Shown in pieces: positions 8,090-15,327 of a stretch of 27,935 bases of DNA; the stretch's first letter is position 1, and the number at the start of each line of letters is the position of its first letter. Source of the DNA: SOJZ01 sp964556565 (GTDB lineage Archaea; Thermoproteota; Bathyarchaeia; Bathyarchaeales; Bathyarchaeaceae); contig CAZKWF010000023.1 in NCBI GenBank assembly GCA_964556565.1, positions 1-27,935 on the forward strand, written 5' to 3'. A program made the translations under genes and the position numbers. Below the pieces are notes generated by a model that saw only the letters and a list, made by a program, of their open reading frames with translations, was not told the DNA's origin and did not search any database.

Positions 8090-8374
8090 ATGGTTAGTAA
8101 GGATCAAGCCATTGGTTGGCTAATTTGTCTGGTTTGTGGGGTCATTGCAGTCTTATATACCGTAACATTGGTCTGGCCAGCGTGGGTATGGTGGGCGGCA
8201 AGCGCTGAAGTAATTCAAATGTGGTTGGTTGGAGTTCCCGTCTACATAGCACTCGTTGCCGTACTAGTCATTGGCGCTTGGATCGGATGGACTATGGCTA
8301 CAACGCCTCCTCCTAAGCCTATTGAGGAGATCGAAGCCGAAGAAAAGGAAGAGAAGAAAGAGAAAAAGGAGTAA
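8090..8374 (+). CDS. Small two-helix membrane protein, function unknown
   Basis: A 94-residue hypothetical protein. Two hydrophobic segments are visible at about residues 8-36 (Trp-rich at the outer end) and 46-68, followed by TTPPPKP and an extremely charged tail of Glu and Lys (EEIEAEEKEEKKEKKE). The topology suggests two membrane spans with a charged cytosolic tail. GGTGGTC lies shortly before the ATG and a TATA-like CTTTATAAT near 8043-8051. A run of six T (8392-8397) follows the stop and probably ends the transcript. It lies between ahcY and the convergent inositol-phosphate synthase gene; no function can be inferred from that. Confidence 0.7.
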   Translation: MVSKDQAIGWLICLVCGVIAVLYTVTLVWPAWVWWAASAEVIQMWLVGVPVYIALVAVLVIGAWIGWTMATTPPPKPIEEIEAEEKEEKKEKKE

Positions 8375-8386
8375 CACAGCAAAACC

Positions 8387-8400
8387 TTTCCTTTTTTATT
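8387..8400 (+). terminator. T-rich archaeal-type terminator
   Basis: The stretch CCTTTTTTATT follows the small membrane-protein stop within 20 bases. Archaeal RNA polymerase commonly stops at such T tracts without a hairpin. It separates this transcript from the convergent inositol-phosphate synthase gene. Confidence 0.4.
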
Positions 8401-8454
8401 CGATTTCTTAATTTTACAACTAACAGAACAAACCAAGAACACATTTTTTCACAT

Positions 8455-9510
8455 TTATCCAGCAATGAATTTTTCAAACAGTCGTTCAGCTTCTTCCAGC
8501 CGCATCATTTGCGGGGGACGCTTGAAGGCGTAAGCTGAGACGCTTAAGAGGGGACCGGCCAACCCTCGGTCAATGGCAATTTTGACTCCTCGAATGACAT
8601 CGAACATAACAGAGCCGGCGTTAGGCGCGTCAACAGTGTTAAGCCTCATATCCAGTTGCATAGGAACTCTTCCAAAGTACAATCCTTTAATCCAGAAATA
8701 GCTGTCCCGCCGATTCTGCAAGAAATCAACATAGTCAGTAGACCCAGCTATAATAGAAGTCTTGTACGGCAAGGCGGTTTCAACCGCTTCAGTCTTCACA
8801 ATCCTTTTTACTTCCTTTGTTCTTTCAAGCGTGTCAAGAGATTCTGCGCCTCCGCCCACATCGAGCTGGTAAGTTTGAGAGATTGAAACGCCTCGGTCAG
8901 CCAACAATCTCAGAAGAGTCTTATGGAGCGCCGTGGCGCCCACCTGATCTACCAAGTCGTCACCTACAAGGGGCAGTCCAACTTCATCGAAGCGTTTACC
9001 CCACGCGGCGTCGCTGGCAATAAAAACAGGCGTAGCGTTTATGAAGCCGCATCCTGCCTCAAGTGCTTCCTTGGCATATCTTCTTGAGGCTTTTATCGCT
9101 CCACTTGGAAGGAGGTTAATCACTATCTCGGCATTGCTTTCCTCAAGTTTCTGGGCTACATCAACCTCTGGGGCGTCGGATATCTTAATGATGTCTTTTA
9201 CAGAATCGCCTACACCATCCAAAACAGGGCCTTTCAAGACCGGCACGTGCGATTTTGGCACATCAACGAGTCTTAGGGTGTTGTTGGGTGGGGAAAAAAT
9301 GGCTTCTGACAGGTCTTTTCCAACTTTTCTAGTTTCAATGTCAAATGCGGAGACGAACTCAATGTCTCGTGGGTGATAACCTCTGAGAAAGAGGTTTTTC
9401 AGTCCTACAGCCTTTTCTTCTTTTTCAATGTTCATATAATAGTGGACTCCTTGAACTATGGCTGAGGCGCAGTTTCCAACTCCGACTAACGCAACCTTGA
9501 TCTTGGACAT
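8455..9510 (-). CDS. ino1: Inositol-3-phosphate synthase (myo-inositol-1-phosphate synthase)
   Basis: The enzyme converts glucose 6-phosphate to inositol phosphate with an NAD-dependent oxidation, aldol closure and reduction. In archaea the product feeds inositol-containing ether lipids and, in some hyperthermophiles, compatible solutes. From the ATG at 9510 the protein has 351 residues, the short archaeal/actinobacterial form. It begins with a Rossmann motif GVGNCASAIVQGV (residues 10-22). Later family blocks are GDDLVDQVGAT, LDVGGGAESLD and the substrate loop with FLQNRRDSYFWIKG, then LDMRLNTVDAPNAG. An ATG two codons earlier (9516) is possible; GGTG is better placed for 9510. The gene converges with the small membrane-protein gene. 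Confidence 0.93.
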   Translation of the reverse strand: MSKIKVALVGVGNCASAIVQGVHYYMNIEKEEKAVGLKNLFLRGYHPRDIEFVSAFDIETRKVGKDLSEAIFSPPNNTLRLVDVPKSHVPVLKGPVLDGVGDSVKDIIKISDAPEVDVAQKLEESNAEIVINLLPSGAIKASRRYAKEALEAGCGFINATPVFIASDAAWGKRFDEVGLPLVGDDLVDQVGATALHKTLLRLLADRGVSISQTYQLDVGGGAESLDTLERTKEVKRIVKTEAVETALPYKTSIIAGSTDYVDFLQNRRDSYFWIKGLYFGRVPMQLDMRLNTVDAPNAGSVMFDVIRGVKIAIDRGLAGPLLSVSAYAFKRPPQMMRLEEAERLFEKFIAG

Positions 9511-9833
9511 GAGCATGCACCAGCTATAGTGAGGTATACAACTGTACTGAAAATATATGTGTTATATGTCTGCTTTATAATGCATGCAAAGTTTATTACA
9601 ATTGTGTCTTCAAGAACCTCTGAAAGACCAACAAATTCCACTTTACAGCCACCTTCGGCAAGTCCATCTACGATGGCATACCCCGTTTCATGGTCTCCTC
9701 CACCGCCAGCCAAAAATATGGCGACGCTATCCACGAGGTCCATCAAATCTTGGTGACATAGCTTTTTCAAGAGATCAAGCTCTTGTTTAATCGTGAGAAC
9801 ATGTTTTGACAGATAGTTTTTTCTTTTTGACAA
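9486..9833 (-). pseudogene. Truncated ORF resembling a DUF1152 N terminus
   Basis: A minus-strand frame starting at TTG 9833. Its first 75 or so codons look like true coding sequence: a helical ELDLLKKLCHQDLMDLVDS, then VAIFLAGGGGDHETGYAIVDG and GLAEGGCKVEFVGL. The hydrophobic strand followed by A-G-G-G-G-D resembles the N-terminal nucleotide-binding-like start of archaeal DUF1152 proteins, which are usually about 300 residues. After VINF the frame runs into the inositol-phosphate synthase promoter and start and reads as unlikely protein. I infer a gene cut short, with its 3' part lost. It may also be an intact short protein ending by chance downstream. The family assignment is from memory of the motif only. 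Confidence 0.4.
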
Positions 9834-9867
9834 TGTTTGTCTTGCGCAGAAAAGTTTTTATTTTTTT
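9804..9867 (+). promoter_or_regulatory. Promoter of the terpene-cyclase-like gene with two direct repeats
   Basis: TTTTGACA occurs at 9804-9811 and again at 9825-9832, 21 bases apart, about two helical turns. A T-rich TATA-like element, TTTTTATTTTTTT, lies at 9855-9867, some 27-40 bases before the likely start at 9894/9900, suggesting a leaderless or nearly leaderless message. Confidence 0.35.
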
Positions 9868-9899
9868 GAGCTAGAACTACCGTTTGTGGTTTTGTGAAA

Positions 9900-10724
9900 A
9901 TGAATGTGTTGAATGAGTTGAAGGTCAGCCCACTGAATTATGTTGCAAATCTAGAGGCACCTATTGGCGTTTACCTTAGAAGAAACACACTCAACGAGAA
10001 AACTAAAGCTGATACAACCTTAAAGAAAAAATTGTATGAGAAAACAGTTGCCGACCAGTCTGCGGATGGAAGTTGGGACCAGCTGTTTGTTCGAACCGCT
10101 AACAATCTTTGGAACCTTGCGCTTCTAGACTGTGACGCAGAAGACAGAAGCATCAAGGAGGGATTAGAGTGGCTTCTATCAATTCAGAGACACCAATATA
10201 GGGGCTATCCAGGTTTTTTCTATTCAGACAACAGAAAAGACCCACGTGTGATGCGCTCAACACTTTACGGAGAATTTGGGCCAGGCTGTACGATTTTTTA
10301 TCAAACAACCTATGCAATTCATTTATTCCACATTTTTGGTTTTGACGACATTAGGCAAGTTCAAACAACTGTAAAATCATATCTTCAGTTTTGGAGACCC
10401 GACTGGTGTGGCGCATGGTGCACAATCAATGTGTTACGTATGTTAATTGAGCACCCGTTAAGCATAGGATCCAAACAGGTTGAGAGTGGTTTGAAATATT
10501 TAGATAAGCGACAGACCAAAACGGGAGCATGGAAGGGTTTTCCTTTCTACCACACTTTTCACGCTTTATCCAGAGCCAATCATGCTTTAGCAAAGAAGCA
10601 GTTTAAAAAAGCATTTCCATCAGTTGTTAAGAGACAGAATAAAGATGGAAGTTGGGGCAGAAAAGAGCAGGAGACTGGAACATTTTTGGTCTTAGACGCT
10701 CTGAAGAATGCGAGCACCATGTAA
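9900..10724 (+). CDS. Single-domain terpene-cyclase/prenyltransferase-repeat protein
   Basis: A 274-residue protein built from alpha/alpha-barrel repeats of the squalene-cyclase and prenyltransferase-beta type. Repeat signatures are QSADGSWDQLF near residue 50, a middle GPGCTIFYQTTYAIHLFHIFG block, KTGAWKGFPFYHTFHALSRA, and QNKDGSWGRKEQE near the end; the Q-x-x-D-G-S-W form is the QW motif of these cyclases. Full squalene-hopene cyclases are about 630 residues in two barrels with a D-x-D-D acid motif; here there is about one barrel and no such motif, so cyclase activity is doubtful. A GTG two codons earlier (9894) may be the start. Conserved HTFHALSRANHAL suggests a ligand or metal site. Neighbours give no pathway. 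Confidence 0.7.
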   Translation: MNVLNELKVSPLNYVANLEAPIGVYLRRNTLNEKTKADTTLKKKLYEKTVADQSADGSWDQLFVRTANNLWNLALLDCDAEDRSIKEGLEWLLSIQRHQYRGYPGFFYSDNRKDPRVMRSTLYGEFGPGCTIFYQTTYAIHLFHIFGFDDIRQVQTTVKSYLQFWRPDWCGAWCTINVLRMLIEHPLSIGSKQVESGLKYLDKRQTKTGAWKGFPFYHTFHALSRANHALAKKQFKKAFPSVVKRQNKDGSWGRKEQETGTFLVLDALKNASTM

Positions 10725-10940
10725 CAGAAACATGACTATGAACGCAGAAAAGCGTAACGTGTAGCGGAAAACCAAAGTTTCAGTCTTCAGTTTTGGCTAA
10801 AATGAAATGTCATTTGCACCACACATTGGCTTTTCATTCTCGTTCCGAGCCATTGATAAAGGGGAAAAGAACGTTTGCTTTATTATTAACCAACACACTA
10901 ATGATTCATAAAACGGCACATGAACGGAAGTGAACAACGT

Positions 10941-12692
10941 ATGCAAGCCCAAGACAAGTTTGAAAAGATCAGTGAACTGGCAAAGCGTCGAGGTTTTTTC
11001 TGGCCTTCCTGCGAAATCTACGGCGGAGTAAGTGGCTTCATAACGTTTGGTCCGCTGGGTTCCATATTAAAGAGAAAGATTGAAGACAAGTTTCGAGATT
11101 TCTTCATTCGCCCCTTTGGCCTTTACGAAATCGAATCGTCGGTGATTATGCCTGGTAAGGTGTTTGAAGCCTCCGGCCATGTGAATCACTTCAAGGAACC
11201 CATGATTGAGTGTAGCAAGTGCAAACGAGGGTTTCGGGCTGATCACATACTGCAAGAGTTTGCAGGGATGAGCGACACAGAAACGGAAAAACTTAGCCTT
11301 CAAGAGTTGGCAAATGAAATTAACAAGCACAACATTAAGTGTCCAGAGTGTGGCGGTGGCTTCGGTGAATCAAAGCAGTTCTTAACGATGTTCACCACCA
11401 CCATTGGGCCATATTCTGGGGCCGTTGGTTACGGTCGTCCTGAGGCTGCTCAGGGCATTTTCGTTGAATTTAAGCGTCTTTACGAGTGTGCTCGAGGAAA
11501 GCTTCCATTCGGGGTTGTTCAGGTTGGTCACGCGCTAAGGAATGAGATTTCGCCGAGGCGGTTTCCGATAAGGCTGAGGGAATTTACTATCATAGACATT
11601 GAATTCTTTCTTGACCCGGAAGACCCACATTGCATGTTGTTAGAAGATGTGGAAAACGAATCTTTGCGGTTGATACTGGCGGAAAATAAGCTGAAAGGCG
11701 TGAAGGAGCCAGTCGAAGTTACAGTTAAGGAAGCTTTGGATAAAGGATTTGTAAGGGCAGAGTGGCAGGCGTTTTTCATGGTCTTGTCTAAACATTTCTT
11801 GATGAAACTAGGCGTTCCTGAGGACAAGCAACGCTTCATCGAAAAATTGGATTGGGAAAGAGCACATTATTCTGTTCAGGGGTTCGATCAGGAGATATTT
11901 CTGGAACGATGGGGTTGGGTGGAGGTCTCAGGCCACAATTATCGAACAAACTATGACTTGAAGCAGCACATGGAATTCAGCGGTGTCGACATGAGAACTT
12001 TCAAGGAGCATGAAAAGCTGGCTGAGAGGGAAGAGGTAGTTGTTGGCCCTATCATGTCTAAGATTGGTCCAGCTTTCAAAGACAGGGCTTCAGAAGTTGC
12101 CAGATTAATTTCTAACGCAAATCCGAAGGTAGTGGAAGCGAGGTTCAAGAAACAAGGTTTCTATATGGCGGGACGTTTCAAAGTCTTGCCAGAACACGTT
12201 GAAATCGTACGTAAAGAGGTTGAGGAAAAGGGAAAGCATTTTATTCCTCACGTGATCGAGCCAAGCTTTGGATCGGATCGAATGGTCTACATCGCTTTGG
12301 AATACGCCTACAAAATGAAGGAAGATCGAGTGGTGTTAAGTTTTCCACGAGAACTCGCGCCCATAGAGATGAGTGTTTTTCCATTGGTGAGCAAGGATGG
12401 CTTGCCTGAAAGGGCAAAGCATGTGTATGAGATGCTGATCGATGAAGGTTTTAACGTGGAGTATGATGAATCAGGTTCCATTGGAAGACGATATGCAAGA
12501 GCCGATGAGGTAGGTACCCCTCTGGGAATAACCATTGATTATCAGACGTTGAAGGATGACACGGTGACTATACGTGATCGCGACACATGGGAACAGGTCA
12601 GAAGCGAGATTAAGGGGCTCCCTAGTTTACTCCACGCTTTTTTCCGTTATAAAGTAGAATTCAGAGACCTAGGACAACCAATCAAAGGTTAA
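10941..12692 (+). CDS. glyS: Glycyl-tRNA synthetase, archaeal/eukaryotic class II type
   Basis: Charges tRNA-Gly with glycine; 583 residues from the ATG at 10941. Class IIa features are the N-terminal ELAKRRGFFWPSCEIYGG, motif 2 in LRNEISPRRFPIRLREFTIID, and motif 3 in IEPSFGSDRMVYIALEYAY. The C-terminal anticodon-binding domain starts at about FPRELAPIEMSVFPL and ends with the TVTIRDRDTWEQV strand. An insertion with CSKC and CPEC forms a probable zinc-binding site, seen in archaeal enzymes. An ATG at 10920 would add seven residues, but GGAAGTGA at 10924-10931 is placed as a ribosome site for 10941. A TATA-like CTTTATTATT lies near 10876-10885. The homodimeric type differs from the bacterial alpha2beta2 enzyme. 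Confidence 0.95.
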   Translation: MQAQDKFEKISELAKRRGFFWPSCEIYGGVSGFITFGPLGSILKRKIEDKFRDFFIRPFGLYEIESSVIMPGKVFEASGHVNHFKEPMIECSKCKRGFRADHILQEFAGMSDTETEKLSLQELANEINKHNIKCPECGGGFGESKQFLTMFTTTIGPYSGAVGYGRPEAAQGIFVEFKRLYECARGKLPFGVVQVGHALRNEISPRRFPIRLREFTIIDIEFFLDPEDPHCMLLEDVENESLRLILAENKLKGVKEPVEVTVKEALDKGFVRAEWQAFFMVLSKHFLMKLGVPEDKQRFIEKLDWERAHYSVQGFDQEIFLERWGWVEVSGHNYRTNYDLKQHMEFSGVDMRTFKEHEKLAEREEVVVGPIMSKIGPAFKDRASEVARLISNANPKVVEARFKKQGFYMAGRFKVLPEHVEIVRKEVEEKGKHFIPHVIEPSFGSDRMVYIALEYAYKMKEDRVVLSFPRELAPIEMSVFPLVSKDGLPERAKHVYEMLIDEGFNVEYDESGSIGRRYARADEVGTPLGITIDYQTLKDDTVTIRDRDTWEQVRSEIKGLPSLLHAFFRYKVEFRDLGQPIKG

Positions 12693-12777
12693 AACTCTTC
12701 ATTCTTTCGCTACATTTTTTAAGGCTTCTGCACATCATATGTCAAGTGTCAATGGAAACTTTTGAGAGGCGGAAGTA

Positions 12778-13437
12778 GTGGTTTTCCCGGTGGAAACAGA
12801 GGAACGAGTGAAACGAAGAGCTCTCAACGTTTGCCGAGATCATTTAAGGAAAGTAACGGAAGTCTCTCGTAAGGTTTCACAGATGGTTGACTGCTTTATA
12901 AAGGAAGACAAAAAGTCGGCTCGAATCTTATTCACAGAGATCAAGAAGTCGAGAGAGGAGGTAGACGGAGCAAGGCGTATGGTTTCACAAGAACTTGCCG
13001 AGATAGGGGCCATTCTGATGAGTCGAGAAGACTTTCTCCGCTTCACCAACCTTACAAGTGAAATCGCAGACTTTTCTGAGGGCATAGCGTTTCGACTGCT
13101 GGAAATCATGGAAAGAGGGTGGAAGGTGCCTCCAAAGGTTAAGAAGGGGTTGATGAGGCTTTCGGATGGAGTATTTGAAACTGTTTCAAAGCTTCGGGAA
13201 ACCGCCATGACACTGAGCTACGGTTCGACGAAGACTCTTGAGAAAGCTAGGGAAGTTGAGACTGCTGAACATGCCGTCGACGATCTTTATCGAGAGCTTG
13301 AGTTAGAAATAATCAGCAGCCAAACTGAAATTCCTGTGCTAATTCTTCTAAGAGACGTAACCCAACTTCTAGAAGACGCAGCGGATAAGGCTGAAGACGC
13401 TTCTGACGTTGCTCGCATTTTGTCCTTTACCATCTAG
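12778..13437 (+). CDS. DUF47 / PhoU-like protein
   Basis: A 219-residue all-helical protein of the DUF47 family (PhoU-related). Relatives are thought to regulate low-affinity phosphate transporters of the PiT type, and often sit next to one; no transporter is in this window. Recognisable segments are the N-terminal helices with CRDHLRKVTEVSRKVSQM, the central FTNLTSEIADFSEGIAFRLL, and the C-terminal metal-binding-like ILLRDVTQLLEDAADKAEDA followed by SDVARILSFTI. The start is GTG, with GAGGCGGAAG just before it. The endA start lies 22 bases after the stop, so the two are probably cotranscribed, though a functional link is not evident. Confidence 0.85.
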   Translation: MVFPVETEERVKRRALNVCRDHLRKVTEVSRKVSQMVDCFIKEDKKSARILFTEIKKSREEVDGARRMVSQELAEIGAILMSREDFLRFTNLTSEIADFSEGIAFRLLEIMERGWKVPPKVKKGLMRLSDGVFETVSKLRETAMTLSYGSTKTLEKAREVETAEHAVDDLYRELELEIISSQTEIPVLILLRDVTQLLEDAADKAEDASDVARILSFTI

Positions 13438-13459
13438 AAGAAACTGGAACGGGACTGGA

Positions 13460-14017
13460 ATGTCTGAGAAAATCGAAACGGAGTTTATTGAAAACTTTCT
13501 GGTGGTGTGGGCCCCGGAGAAGGGGTCTGAACTCTATCGTCGTGGCTTCTACGGCAAGCCCATAGGCATCCCCAAGCCCAAAAATATGGACTTTGATGTT
13601 CCCCTGATCCTCGACCTTATGGAAGGAGTGTATCTAATGGAAAAGGGGATGATTACAGTTTCTGAAGGAATGAAAGGAGCCAAAGTCAGCTTCAAGAAAC
13701 TGCGAGCGAGAGCCAAAACACTCTATGAAGAGTTCGACCTGAAGTACGCAGTGTATCGAGACATGCGCGACCGAGGACTCTTCGTCACGCCAGGCATCAA
13801 ATACGGGTGCGACTTCGCCGTATACAAGCAAGGGCCAGGTGTCGACCATGCACCTTACATGATTTCGGTGAAGAAAGCAAAAGATGAGGTTACGGCAACC
13901 GATATTGTGAAAGCTGGAAGACTTGCTACAACCGTGAGGAAACGTTTTATTATGGCTATACCTGATTTGGAAATAGAGCATATACGATACTTAATCTTCA
14001 AGTGGTTCAAAGCATAA
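13460..14017 (+). CDS. endA: tRNA-splicing endonuclease
   Basis: Cuts introns out of pre-tRNA (and pre-rRNA) at bulge-helix-bulge structures. From the ATG at 13460 the protein has 185 residues, the size of the single-domain archaeal subunit. The catalytic triad is visible: Y122 in YGCDFAVYKQG, H130 in VDHAPYMI and K161 in LATTVRKRF, with spacing like that of known enzymes. The N-terminal half contains YRRGFYGKPIG and the LDLMEGVYLMEKG helix. All catalytic residues being present, it could act as a homotetramer or as the catalytic half of a heterotetramer. The tRNA-Cys gene 96 bases downstream has no intron. Confidence 0.93.
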   Translation: MSEKIETEFIENFLVVWAPEKGSELYRRGFYGKPIGIPKPKNMDFDVPLILDLMEGVYLMEKGMITVSEGMKGAKVSFKKLRARAKTLYEEFDLKYAVYRDMRDRGLFVTPGIKYGCDFAVYKQGPGVDHAPYMISVKKAKDEVTATDIVKAGRLATTVRKRFIMAIPDLEIEHIRYLIFKWFKA

Positions 14018-14113
14018 GTCAATAGTAATTGTGGTATTTGTTAACCTTCACATTTGTTTTATTAAGAGAATTGTTTATCTCAAAGAGATTTCACAATATT
14101 ACGCGGCTTGTAA

Positions 14114-14190
14114 GCCGAGGTGACAGAGTCCGGTAATGTGATGGCCTGCAGAGCCATTTAATAGGGGTTCAAATCCCCTCCTCGGCTCCA
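14114..14190 (+). tRNA. tRNA-Cys (anticodon GCA)
   Basis: Full cloverleaf. The acceptor stem GCCGAGG (14114-14120) pairs with CCTCGGC (14180-14186); the discriminator base is T, the cysteine identity base, and CCA is encoded (14188-14190). The anticodon stem ATGGC/GCCAT encloses loop CTGCAGA with anticodon GCA at 14148-14150. The T arm is AGGGG-TTCAAAT-CCCCT. The D stem is weak (ACA/TGT), with G-G in the loop. No intron. A short palindrome, CGGCTTGTAAGCCG (14104-14117), overlaps the 5' end and could compete with the acceptor stem in the precursor. Confidence 0.95.
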
Positions 14191-14212
14191 CACACGTAAT
14201 AAAAGTTACTTC

Positions 14213-14277
14213 TATGTTTGTATCCAAACATATAGACTCGCGCACATCCGTTTTTATATTTTCGTTTTAACATAGAA
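14213..14277 (+). promoter_or_regulatory. Hairpin and repeated half-sites around the PIN gene promoter
   Basis: TATGTTTG (14213-14220) and CAAACATA (14225-14232) form a perfect 8-base inverted repeat around TATC. A related half-site, AACATAGAA (14269-14277), is the reverse complement of TTCTATGTT at 14210-14218. The TATA element TTTTATATT (14252-14260) lies between them, so a repressor bound to the sites could bracket the promoter. The hairpin could instead mark the end of the tRNA-Cys transcript. Confidence 0.4.
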
Positions 14278-14320
14278 ACTAAAAGGGAAAGTATTAAGGA
14301 TCTTTTTTGGGTGTGATTAA

Positions 14321-15127
14321 ATGCAAGCCAAGAAACAATCTGGGCCGATTGATCTTAGATTTTCTCGGATCTACCTAGACACGAACATTCTAATTGCTGC
14401 TCTTCTCGAGTCAGATAAACAATGGAAGAGAAAAAACCCGAAAAAAGCTCGGCAAAAAAGTAACTCAATCCACACATCATCAAGGATTTTCAGAGAATGG
14501 GAGTGTCGGGCTGGCGCTCTTAAGACTTCAACCTTCGCTATCGGCGAGTTTGTCGGGGCAGGAAGCCGATTTGGCAAGACAACGGAGGAAATGCTAAGGA
14601 TAGTGAACGACAAGATTTTGAAAAGATGTAAGCTCTGCGAACCACCACACTTGAAATATGAGAGAGATTCTGTTCCTCCCAGAATGCGCCGCGAAATACG
14701 ATTGGCAGAAGTCAGATGTAGCGGACCACGAGACGAAAATGGGACTCCGATCGGAGGGGAATTTGTTTTTATGGTGACGTTGGACTTGACGTTGGCGCGC
14801 ATGCTATCGAGTGCTGGACCGGAAATGCTGCGTCCACGGGATCTTTCTAGAGTAAAGGTGGAAAAAATTGAATCATACAGTGCTCCTGGATATGAACTCA
14901 TGCTTTTTCATAAAGCCTCGGAATTGGCAAATAAATACGATCTCGCATTAGCCGATGCTCTTCACCTTCTATATGTTCAGGGTCAGGCAGAGTTCATTAT
15001 CACAGACGACGTAAGAACTTTCGTCAAACGTTGGAAAGAGAATCCTCAGTTTGAAAGAGAATCTGGTGTAAAGGTCTGGACGAGCAAACATATGTTAGAA
15101 TGGGCTAAGCGGCGCAGATGGTTGTAG
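14321..15127 (+). CDS. PIN-domain protein, large form
   Basis: A 268-residue protein with the PIN nuclease fold, usually a metal-dependent ribonuclease. The acidic residues are present: D20 in YLDTNILIAALL, E76 in FAIGEFVGAG, D212 in LALADALHLLYV and D229/D230 in FIITDD. Typical VapC toxins are about 130 residues; here a roughly 110-residue insert between the second and third acidic residues carries CKLCEPP and a charged, Arg-rich region. No antitoxin-like gene is adjacent, so this is probably not a standard toxin-antitoxin pair; an RNA-processing role is possible. GGGTGTGAT shortly before the ATG serves as ribosome site. It follows tRNA-Cys but has its own promoter. Confidence 0.75.
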   Translation: MQAKKQSGPIDLRFSRIYLDTNILIAALLESDKQWKRKNPKKARQKSNSIHTSSRIFREWECRAGALKTSTFAIGEFVGAGSRFGKTTEEMLRIVNDKILKRCKLCEPPHLKYERDSVPPRMRREIRLAEVRCSGPRDENGTPIGGEFVFMVTLDLTLARMLSSAGPEMLRPRDLSRVKVEKIESYSAPGYELMLFHKASELANKYDLALADALHLLYVQGQAEFIITDDVRTFVKRWKENPQFERESGVKVWTSKHMLEWAKRRRWL

Positions 15128-15270
15128 ATTTAAATGCTCGCATCGTCTTAATATACGCTAAGCGCGTGATGTGACACCATTAATATCAAATGCCAATGCT
15201 TAACTCCCCTTTTTGCACGCGTAATTCCATCAATTCTTTAATGTCTAAGCGTCTGCGTTTACATAGGGTC

Positions 15271-15324
15271 TTATATAGAAACAACAAATAATATCTGTAT
15301 TCGCCAATGTTCAGTGAGGTGGAT
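15271..15324 (+). promoter_or_regulatory. pepF promoter and ribosome binding site
   Basis: TTATATA at 15271-15277 is a good TATA element with expected transcription start near 15300. GAGGTGGAT at 15316-15324 precedes the ATG at 15328 and decides it over the in-frame ATG at 15307. The rest of 15128-15270 shows nothing I can name. Confidence 0.5.
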
Positions 15325-15327
15325 AAG

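Noticed and set aside
14104..14117. Palindrome at the tRNA-Cys 5' end as an attachment site of an integrated element
   Set aside because: No second copy of the tRNA 3' end and no integrase gene are in the window.
14321..15127. VapBC toxin-antitoxin pair
   Set aside because: The PIN protein is twice the VapC length and no small antitoxin frame adjoins it.
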